64,000 bases of DNA from Whitmania pigra. Taxonomy: Eukaryota; Annelida; Clitellata; Hirudinida; Haemopidae. Under the pieces are notes generated by a model. That model did no database searches. It saw only the letters and a list, made by a program, of their open reading frames with translations, and was not told where the DNA came from. The translations under genes were made by a program, and so were the position numbers. The DNA lies in the NCBI GenBank assembly GCA_021613335.1, contig JAJTWR010000269.1, positions 895,001 to 959,000 of the forward strand, read 5' to 3'. Within the stretch, counting starts at the first letter, position 1, and the number at the start of each line of letters is the position of its first letter. Positions 26,701-38,700 of this stretch are shown piece after piece.

Positions 26701-29700
26701 TAGCACCGACAGTCTCGGATCTCCTGAAAATGAATTTTTTGTATTTAATGGGGAAATCCAAATGCTGCTTTTATTATGTGATCTAAATAACAATTGTGAA
26801 CGTATTTATAAAGTGAAAAGTTTTAACTAACCAAGTGGATTAGTGTTCTGAAATGTTGCAGAAAAGTTGGAAAATGTTCCCGATAGGGAGCATGTCAATA
26901 TCCATTTGGCTGATTGAGTGGAATGTGGTCCAATGTCTCCAAAGTTAATCGTAAGAGATGGAGATACAATTTGATTATTTATTTGGGTTGCAATTATTTG
27001 GAAATTGACGAGCAATCCCTTTTCGTTATCAATTATTTCTGGTTGTGAAGATGTAATCTTAAGCGATGTTGCAGTTCCATATCCTTCATTAGAAATTAGG
27101 ATTCCAAGAACAAAAGGTACAGCTGGCTCAATTGCTATATTGTCGTAACAAATAAGAATTTAGTAAGCTTTTAAACTTTAAATGATTAAAATTGATGATT
27201 GTAAATATTCTGTACTTGGAGTGAATGGATCGTCACTGTAAACATATTTTTCCATGAAATAATTGACAATCAATTTTGGATCAGGTTTCACAGTTATCGT
27301 GTCAGGGAACAAAGGCACAGTCATATTTTCGTTTCCGATGCTGTAGTATAGAGTTCCACCAACATTGTATTGGACGTCGCTTTTAGGGGCAGCACTAGAA
27401 AATGGAATAATGAGCCACGTAGCTTGTCCTTTCACGCCAGTTTGCAATTCACCAGATCCTGTAACGTCGGTTATTCCCTCCAGTTTTGGTTTTCCTGGTT
27501 TTTATAAAATAAGACACATGTTAATTGTTGCTGCTTATTTTGTGGATATGTTATTTACGCTTTGATAAGTTATTATTTACCTATGGCAAATTTATCTGTA
27601 GCCTCAGATGAGTTGATTCCAAACGTTGTAATCAGAATTTCGACTTTAATATTGCTAAGCCGACTTGTTTCTCCATTTTCTAAAATCAGTGTTGCTTCAA
27701 ATCCTGTTCTGGTAAGGGTCATTCTTTGTTGAATTTGTATGCGTACTTTGGCGCACACTCCTTGCTCTGGTTTCTTTATGGAGCAATTAATGTTATTGTA
27801 TGAATAGATTTGTTGCTTTTTAAATATAAATACGCTACCTCCTGAGCATTGTTGAAATTATCATCAGCTTCGATATACCAGTCAGCAATGCTTTCTTTGT
27901 TTGACTAAACAAGTTAAGAAGTTATTTTAAAATAATGTCTTTTTTACCTGATATCGTAACTTACCTGCTTAGCCTCGTTCTCATAGGCTTTAATGTTATT
28001 CTCAATTTGTTGCACTTTATCATAGTTGATGCGTCCTTCTTTCGATGTCAAGTCACCTTTTTCCCAGCTATAGAATGAATCGTTGTAGCGAAGAACCAAA
28101 TTTCTGACCATGTCAACCGTGGCATTGCTTGGTAAAGGACTTTTCAAGACACTATCAAATTCTGTTGTTGTTACCATTGTTCCTCCGTCACTCGTCTCTG
28201 AAAATATTGGCTCAAAAACCTCTGCCCACCATCTTGTTGGTGGTTCTTCAAGGTAAAACCTGCAATGGTTTTTTGTATTAGTAATAGTTACTAATAATTA
28301 TTAGTAAGTAAAACCTTGTTATTAATATTTGTAATTATTGTATAGTGGTAAAATGTTGTGATAAGACTCTGCATACCATTCATCGTCTCCAATATGTTCA
28401 CTGCCGAGTTTATAATACTCATAAACGGCCATGGATCTGTGAGCAAGTATTGGTCCCAGTTCTTCCTTACTTAATTCAGCGCTTCTTTTTGATCTTCCCG
28501 ATGAAGCCCCTTTAAACTGACACTCAATAAATAGTTGAACACATCTTAAAATAAAAAATAAGTTGCATATATTAATAGAATTAGAGTGCTAGAAAATATC
28601 AAGGATTTTACTTTACGATGGTGTCCAATTTTGTGAAGCATTTCACAATATAAGACCCTGTTTCTAGTTTATTGACGCTGTAAAAAATTTTTATACAGTT
28701 GACAACGGCTCTAACAGCCTTCCAACAGGTCCATGGATAATTAAATGCGCAGTTGCAGTTCACGGGAGTTACAACTGTCGTACCTTTAGTTAAATCTTTG
28801 GAAAACAGAATTAATCTAAATTACAAGCAAATTTCGTTATTCATGTCAGAGAAAGAATTATTACCCGATCCACTCCCCCATCCAACAGCTGGTGCTAACC
28901 ATGGTCTGAAAACCCCGTTTATTCTATTTCCAGGCTTAACATCAGCGTCACACACTTTCGAATTGTCCAGGGTTGTCATTAGTTCGTTAAATCTTTTTTT
29001 GTCGCAAATATAATAATAAACTGCCTTCATTAGCATATTGAAACATTTCACTCTGGAAATACAATTGTGTTTAGGAGTAGTTGGCATAAGCCATAAAGAA
29101 AACGAATAACTACTAACATGCTTCTTTTCTTACGTGAAGATGACTCCTGCAAAAATTTGGTCCTAGCAGTTTCATTGACATAAACATTCATTACAGCGTA
29201 TAACGTTGTGTTTGCTGGAACCTCTCCAATATCTCTATTATTCTGGTTCAAAGTAGTATAAACTATATAATACTGCACAATATTTAATTTTATCTAAACA
29301 ATATCCAAATTTCGGACCATACCATTGTCAGTTGAAGAAATGGATGAGAATCCGCTGCTGGTAGATTAAATTGAAAACCTTTTGCAGCTATTAAACCATG
29401 GTTAGTGATTTTAAACTGAACTGCGCTGACCAGTCCATTTTCAAGGGTATCAAGATCAATTTGAGTCGGTTCCATAGTTACGACAGGTATGGGAACATTA
29501 GTGGTAAAATCCGCTTCTAATGTTATGTCATATCTATCCTCAAATGGTACTGGTTTCACCACCCAACTGACAAAAAAAGGATGAGATTCATACTGTAACT
29601 ATTGCAACAACGTTGATTAAACTATCATTCTAACCTGTATGTGACTGCGGTTCTCTGCAGAAATACACTCACGTGGCTGTTTTCTCCAAATGAAGCAAAT

Positions 29701-32700
29701 ATTACTCTAGAATCAGGCAAATGTTTATCAGCTGATGTGTAGAGAACGTAGTAACCTTCTGTTATATTTTTAAACGTTGCATAACCTGCAATATTTTAGA
29801 TTAATTGCTAAACTAATAAAAATAATTTTATTAACAATTAATTAATTTTATAGTTTAGGATGATTGATATTAAAGGCACAGTTTATTTATTTTGAACAAT
29901 ATCGTTTTATTTTATAAGTTAGAGTCCAAATCAGCTTAGTTGTGCGACAGACATTAATCAAATAAATAAATAAAATTGAGGTTATATATCATCAATTCAT
30001 CAATATTTGAATCTATCTTAAGTAGGTTGATAGTAGACTAAATAAGAATCAAAAACATTATAAGAAATGGGTTAGAATGCACACTTTAAAAACATTAGAC
30101 CTACCTGTAGAATCTGAAATTATTGTGGTCGTCTCTCCCCCATATTTTGAAGTCAAGGAAATCCTTGCATCTGCCAGCAATGGTTTGTTTTCAGCAAAAT
30201 AGGTATACTCGTCCTCCACTCTCACAGTTAAATTGATCTGATTAGTTGATACAATTATGAATCTGAAATAACAAGTTTAGGTCATCAAGCATGCGTACAC
30301 AATTATGTTTGAATTATACTTGAAGCTTATAGTGGCTCTTGTTTCTAAGGCATTTACAGAAATAAAGCCTTCAACATCACCAAGAGATTCAGTGATGGAT
30401 GGAATGAATGAGAAGGTGAGAGTAGCTGTTTCTCCTGAGCCTAATGTCAGACCAGGTTGTAGAGGATTTGTAAGGACAGAAGTATTAGTAGCAAAAGACA
30501 CAAGGGAGATCATTGTGCTGTTTGGAAGAAGTGGCTTAACATTTGTGGCCGCTTTTAAACCAATGTTTGTAATAAGAACCTGGTAAAACAAAAACGTTTT
30601 GAAATGTATATTATGGCTATAAATACCATATCAAATTTACTTCTTCGTTATTTATACTTCCTCTTGACACTGAAGCTGATATTTGGGGTCGAGAAACTCT
30701 AAAAATTGGAGTTTTTTGTTGGAAGGTGAAGGTGAGTTGAGATGTGGCAATAACATTTTCTTTCGTTTCGCTCACTATGTCAAAGTAACCGGAATATGGT
30801 TCTTGAGCTGCAAATCAATTTTAAATTTAATTCACTTTTTAAATTAATTTTAAATTGCTTATATTACTAATTGTGTTTAAAGTATTTCTTATGATGTGCT
30901 ACTTAATTAAACAAATGTAGGAGCTTATCAAACCTTCGATTGTTGCATTTACAGAAATTGTTTGGCCAGGTGACAAATTAGCAATTGTGCAGTTCAAAAC
31001 ATTTAAAGAACAATTGGTATTTGAGAAAACTTCGCTGTTGAGTTTTATGTTGAAAGGTGCATCCACTTGCTATTGAAAAAAATTAATTACTTCAAATGTA
31101 GGTGTCATTTTATATTATATCATATTGCTACTTACCAATATTCGTAAATTTGATAATGGATCTATTCCAATATTGCTCATTGTCATGAAGTTGGAATATC
31201 TGTGAATACCAACGTATTCTTGTATTGAACTGGGATTTAAGTTAATCCTTAATCCGTAAACAGTCCAACTCTGCTGCACTTGAAACTCATCACTTTTTGC
31301 GGGATGTTTAGCATCCTAAAAGTACAAGTTTATCCTTTTTAAGTGTTCAGCGTGCTGAGCATTAAAACGATTACTATTATGTTAATAATATGAGTGAGAG
31401 GATCAGTTATTCAAATGAAATTCTTACCAATTCTGTTAATCCGACCTCAGACGAAAACGGTTGAAAACGTGTGTAAAATATTCCTTTCGTATCCAGCGGT
31501 GGGGTCATTAACGTTATTTTTCTTGTCCCATAGTTCGATCTAATTCTTAAAATCATAAGCATCACTTGTTATGCTCCATGTTAGAAATGTTGCAATTATA
31601 ATAAAAATTTAAGTTGCTCTAAGTTACTAAAGTGGCTTTACTGTTCGAGTTTCATTTTTTTCACGTTCCATATGAAATATTTCAGATTGTTGGATTGAAA
31701 CTTATTATTTCACAAATAATTTGAATTATTATTGAATGAACACTTTTTAAAACATTTAGACGTACTGTAATATCACTGGAATTTGAGAATTCCTTATGTA
31801 TGGGTTGTCCACCAGCCAAATTATTTTACCACTGATGAGAACTGATCTGGTTTGAACATATGGTCCTTTTGATAAATCGTCAAGAATGGCAGTATAGCTT
31901 GGAGGGACAGAGACGTTGAATTTTAAAACACTCTCCCCAAAAGTGTTTGAACATTTGACCATGACAGCATAAGGATTGCTACTGGCAGGGACATTTTTCC
32001 AGGTTAACCTGCCAGAGGAATCCATTAGCATTCCACTTGGAAATGTTAGTAAAGACCATTGTACAGGATTAGTTCCCTTAAAAATATATAAGCTTTATTT
32101 TTGATTCTGTGGAAAAGTTCAATATTTATTACAAATAAATTACCTCAGAAATATTGAGTTGTAGTTCGAATGTTTGTCCTTCCAATATCGCGAATGTTTT
32201 TTGTGTCAGATCAATTTTAGGCGCAATTCCTAGTTGGTCACAGTCACTTCCTGTCCATGGAACAAAGCAATTGCATTTCCCCATGTTACATGATCCTCTC
32301 TTTGGATTATTTAAGCTTCCACAAGCACTGAGCGGACAGACAGGATTGTAGGTGTAATCAAACTGTGATTAAAATATATTTATTTCAACTTATAGTTCAT
32401 ATTCTGCTTGATTGAAAAGTTGAATATTTATTATCTATAATGAAGCAATGGCGAGAAACACATGGGAAACTTAAAACCACTTTGTACTAATAATACCCAA
32501 ATGTAAACATAAATATACCTAAGAACGTTGATTATGGGATCAATTTAGTCTAATTTGCAAAAAAAATCGATAAATTATTTTGCGTTTTATTGCAAAAAAA
32601 TCCCTTCTGCGCTTATTCTCACAAGGGCGCGCGCGCCGTTTTCAAAGCTGGTAAGCTTAGGCGCATGCTGATTAATATTCATGTACGTAAGCTGTTATTT

Positions 32701-35700
32701 TATTTTGTAAATTTTCCGTTTAACTTCAAGAGTTTGCAATTTCCAGTGAGAATTGCGTTCTCGATAACTATAAACAAGTCACATGGGCAATCTATTAAAT
32801 ACTGGGGAGTAGACTTGAGATCGCCTTTTTTCACATGGGCAACTTTATGATGCATGCTCAATGGTGGTTTGGCCCAACAATTTATTTATTCTTGCCCCAG
32901 GAGGTGAAACTGAGAATGTTGTTTTTAATCAAGTGTTGTGTTAATTCATATCAATAAAAAATATTTATAAAGTTTTTTCACTTGCAAAGCCGGCTAAACA
33001 GCTAGTTAATAATAAAATAAGCCATCAATAGAATATTGTAATGATGTATCATACGATAATTTACCATACTAAAATTATTGTTATATCTATGTGCATACCT
33101 TTGCAATATCAAATCCAAGATCACGACTTATCGATATTTCGACTTTCACAGTACCAGCGTTGTGCTGTGGTGAAATGCATAAAACTTTTTCATCCGACAA
33201 CCAGGTTCCATTTGCCAATGTTGCACCATCGAATCTATAACAAAAGCCAGAAATGGGGTTTAATATTTAACATTTGCGTGCAAGTTAGCTGTAAAAGCAT
33301 CAGCCGTTACATGTTGTGTTCGCGACCCATCTTGCACTGCCAAAAAGCGCTCCTGACGTTATGCGCTATACAAGTATAAATTCATTTAGACTTACATTTA
33401 AATCTCAAGGCAATATAATGAGACAATGATCAAACCTGCAAATGTAGGTTGAAACATTGGGGAGATTATTGCCAAGAACATATATTTCTGTTCCTCCGAC
33501 ATCGGGACCTGATGTTGGAAATATGCTGAAAAAGCGAACCAAAGGCAAACAAAGGGGACCAAAGAACTTCGGTGCACATTCATTGCATAATTCTCCTGTC
33601 CAGTTTGGTGACGAACAGTCACATTTTCCTGGTTAAAATTTGATTTTACTATTTATTTTTAAATTATCTTGAATTATATAAATTAGCTCATTATGCCCTC
33701 GTCACATACCAGATGCTTTATTACAAGTGCCATGTTTGCAAATGGGACATAGAGCACAGTTATCACCCCATCTTCCACTTTTACATTCAGAACAATTTAA
33801 TCCAGAGAATTGTTCTGAGCACATACATCTGAAATTAAGACCATAGCATACAGACTCCGTCCATTATATGCATGTTTTATGCAAAATTCTCGATCATAAA
33901 ACAACGGAATTTATTCAAATGTTGGCACTACATCACTTTATCATATATTAAACACCTTGTTAAATGTGGACTTTCTAGAGAAATTAAAACTTAAAAATGT
34001 GTTTAGCTATGTCGATTAACTGATTTGATGTTTGCTTACTCATTTGGTCTAACACATATGCCCCTTCCCGAGCAATTACTTCTTTCATCACAACTTGCCA
34101 CAGAACAATCCTGCCCTGACCAACCATTTTTACAAAAACATTTGTCAGGACCAACACAATCACCTCTTCCCAGGCAGTTGTATACTTTCGAACATGAATA
34201 ATTACTACAACTGGAACCATCCCATCCAGGCGAACATTGACAAACATCTGGAGCAACGCACAATCCATGGCCTGAACACGAATTGACTCTTTCGCAAGAA
34301 AATTCTGATTTATTAAGGAAAGGCTGGTAAATAACTTGTCCAACTGATGGATCTTGATATTTGTCTTTTATTCTGCCTCTGATTTCTGTAATATTAGCTG
34401 AACCCCACCAATTCATTGTACAGTTTTGGGACATTTGTGGTGGAAAGAGAGCAATGAAATCATACCTGGAATGTGAACAAAACATTACAAAAATAATTTC
34501 GACGCCCAAAAATGTTAACTAACTTGGTAAGTAGATTAGAAAATATATTATAACTAAAATTGGCATCAAGTCCTGATGCTATGACAGAATCTGTTGGAAA
34601 ATTATTGAAAAACGTATTCGATGAGAACTCAAGTTTGTAAAACTTGGCTTTAAGAGATTCTGCTTCGTTAAAGGAACTCCAAGTTTTAACAACATGCTTT
34701 CCTCCATTATTGAGGAAACTATTTTGAGCAACGGAAACATTTGCTAATGGCCAATTGTAAGAGATAAGATTGTATGTGAAACTATATTCAACAGCCGACA
34801 TCTGAAAGTGTTTTACCAATTAGATAATCTTTTCGATGTTGTGATCATGTCTACATTCACCTTATCATTTATATTTCTGTCAACAATGTTATTTGCAAAC
34901 TTGTTCCTATACATTTTAACATCTGTACCGTACATATTTTGCATGGTGACAGGAGTTTTCGAAATGTTTCTAAATTGATTCTCCTGCATAATTATGACTT
35001 GCTTGTCAGTCCTTCCATTCCATGCTCGAAATAACATCACCGCAGGCTGGACATTTTCTTCAAAAACATTTTCGTTAATTAAAAGAGTATTTGTAGCACT
35101 CATGCCTAAATTAATCCCTGTTGCATCTAGATTCTGGGCTCTGGTTTCTTGCAAATCTTTAAAATAACATCTTGAAATTTCAATGTGTCCACTTTCTGAT
35201 ATCGATCCTTTAATTGCATAGCGATTGTTTATAAAAGAACTATCTTTTATGATAACAGTGAAATTTGGTCGACTATTGTACTCCAGAAGAATAGCTTCGT
35301 TGTTATCCAAAAACTTGCTGTTAACAATCCTGGTGTCACTCATGGTAAGTGGCATCCTGATTGCTTTCTCACACCTAAATTGTTTTTTTAAATTTGCAAT
35401 AATATATTATATTTAATAAAAACATCATTAATCGCAAGTAATTTGAATACTTTTTAAAAGTAGAATTTTGTATTGTGATCACAGCATAATCATAGTTTAT
35501 ATCTGGATGCAGTTTCTTCCAGGTTAATCCACTGTAAACTCCGTTGAAAGTGCAATTATTTATTCCAGCATCGTTGGAATATATCATAACAGAGGTTTTT
35601 ACATTGAAAGTTACATTTGACAGCTCTAATCTGCTTGAGTTAAATTTGATTTCATCACTTTCCAGAACAGCATTACCCGTGGAAATTGTAACTACATGGA

Positions 35701-38700
35701 ATTAATCACCAACTATTAAAAGAATCATTTTTTAGTTGAAGTAAGTTCAAATATTTGATACTACCAGATTCATTTGTGTAAAAGTCCATCTTTTTGCTTT
35801 TGGCAATATTTATAAATTGTCCATCCACTGAGTTTATTTCCACTACACCTAATTGATCGTATTGAATATTCAACTTATTAGCCAAAATAATAATAAAGCT
35901 GATTAAAGAAATGTTACCATATGCAACTATTCCTCTGCCCGTCGCAAATTCAATATATGTTCCAGGTTCTATGGTGAGAGTAACATTAGCACTGCAAAAA
36001 TAGTTTTTATCATAGAATGTATTAATTATTATTGGTCTAATACACGAAATTTTAATGTGAATTAATTGTCCAAACTCACGGTATGAGTATAGAATTTTGG
36101 AAAATGTATTTGCTTGTTGCGTTTGGAATTGTAAATGAAAATGTCACTTCTCCTCCAGTTGCATTGAAAAAATATGTGCTTTCTGATATCGGCCTTGTAA
36201 GGATTGTTTCAGAATTGTTCTGCACATATATTGCTGGCCATATATTTACTGGCAACTTAGTAGCATCGTTATAAAAACAATAGATTCTAAAAGAAAAATC
36301 ATTGTAATTTATAACAAAAATATTTTAGAGAAATAGGCTTCAAGATATACTTTGACAAAATTCTTAAATAATCTCCTAAAATCCATTTATTCAGCGAAAG
36401 ATCCAGCATTTTGTAAGAGGATGTGTCCCAGTTAGTGTTAACGTAAACATCGTATTCTGATTCTGCATTGAAGAAACTATTGTTGGTAATGTTTGCTCTG
36501 AAATCATCGTCGTCATTATTAATGGTAAACGTTCTCAGTTTTGACCAATAAACTTTGTAGGTGTTGTTCATGAAGAGATTATTATTGACAGAAAAACTGG
36601 CAATGTTGTACAGGTACAGAATTTCCCTGAATCTGCTGTTAGTGATGGTATTATTTTCAAACTGAAAATATTTAATTGAATGATCTGAAATTTTAATAAT
36701 GTTCTTAATTAGTGCTAATTTTAATTATTTCACTTACTGAAAATGACATTCCATAGCGATTAATCAGAAGTACATCATATGTTATGTTATCAAATATATT
36801 TCCAATTAATGCTGCATTAATATAGTTGAAGTCGAGTAAGTTATAATCATTATTATTAAACTCTCTAGAGTTTATAAATTTATTTCCCAATATTTCAACC
36901 GAGAAACATCCTCGACAAACTCTATTATTTAATGTTACGACAGATTCTGGGATCGTTGAAAAAAATGTGTTTGACACAATCGTAAATTTAAAAGATGATG
37001 ATCCAACATTTAAATTTGCATATAATGCTGATTTTTTGAAATTCATAAAAGTGCATTTCGATATATTTAAAGATCCAGCACCATTCCACCACACGCATCC
37101 TTGGTTGCATTTCTCAAATTGACTTTCTCCAATCAAAACCTTTAATTGTCTTGTATCCCCAATAAGATCAAGGTTTATGGCATTACCACCACTATTTGAA
37201 ATTGATGATCCATTTAAGATTACAGGTGTTTCCCCATCAAAGAATCCTCTAAAGTGCACTCCGTGAGAAGATGTGTCAGTAATTTCAATGTCTTCGAGTT
37301 TAGGAGGAACTCCCCTTATAAAAAGTCCTTTGTCAGCATTTATAATTTTCACATTTTGCAATATTGAAAATTCGGAATCTTCGTTAGATAACCCTAAAAA
37401 ACAAGTAAGTATTAAAAACTGTTGTTTTGATTTTATGTATTTAAAATGTACCGGTATCTCTTTTTTTACGTGTGCTTCGTGGATTTAAGTTTATAATTTT
37501 GAAGGAATACATTGCATCATCAGTTGTATTTGTCGGTTCAAGAGCAGAGGTGCTGAGTGTGTTATTATTTTCAATTAAGTACAAAGGCTGTGAGGCCATT
37601 CTGATGTAGAAGTATTCTGATGATGCTTTGCTAATCCTTACAAATGAGGAATCAGCCAGAAAAGTGCTTGGATTTCTGTTGTTAATTGCCAAATCCAAAA
37701 CTATTTCACTCTTATATAATCTGTTCAAAAAACGGTTGAATTAAAAAAAATTCATTTGAAATAACATGTAAGACCGAATTTAAATAACATTAAGATAGAT
37801 CAATGTATTACCTTAAATACCATCCCGGACGTTTTAGAGGCTTAATAGAAAAACAATCAGATTCTCCACTGTAACATGGAGAGATTTGTTCAAACATCCC
37901 ATCTTCATCATTTAGCAGATCATTCACCAATTGCAAAGTATTATTTATTTCATTAAAAGAAAGCCATTTCCCTGATTTCGACTGTAATTTCACGTAGTTT
38001 TCTGAAGTTTAAATATTTTATTGTGTTTTATACATTTTACATTAATGCATGTAAAATTTCTAAATTATAAACTATTTTATTTCCATTTTCAGTTCTGTAA
38101 TATCACTTCACCTGATTCTGTGACCTCTTGACGACACGTAATGTTGTAGAACGTGTATGTCATTTGAGACTCTGTTATGTAGCATTCTTGCAGTGAAAAC
38201 TCATTATTTTGAGTGCATTGAATTTGAACGCTTGGAGTTGAGCTATTATTGCAAGGAAGTATTTTTGATTTATCATCCGATGACAGAGAGCTAAAAAAAT
38301 AAACGTTAGGTAAACAAATTTATTACGGTTGTAATTATAGAAAATGTGTGAAACTTTGATTATAAATTTTCTATATACAGACTTGCACTGAAATTTTGCT
38401 TGTGATATGGATTCTTTAAATCCAGCTTGTTTGCAAAGAACATCAGATGTTGGTTTATCATAAAAATTTTCAAAAAATGATATAGTCTTCCAAACTCCGT
38501 TATGCAAAATTTGCCACCATCCAAAATCTAATTTCTTTAATGAATCTGTTTATTTTGATGAACACAATTAATAATTGCTCTATCTCAAAAGGCACATTTC
38601 ATGAAATTGCAATGTAACAGAAAACATACGTGAGATTGGTTTTTGAAAATTTAGACCTTTCCATCTTTTATTAGCGTCTCTTGAGTTAAATGTGATATAA

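Noticed and set aside
29104..29133. Furin-like SRKKR motif after exon 42 in both genes
   Set aside because: It lies beyond a strong donor (TTCAC|gtaaga) that gives the correct phase-1 junction to exon 43, so it is probably intronic.
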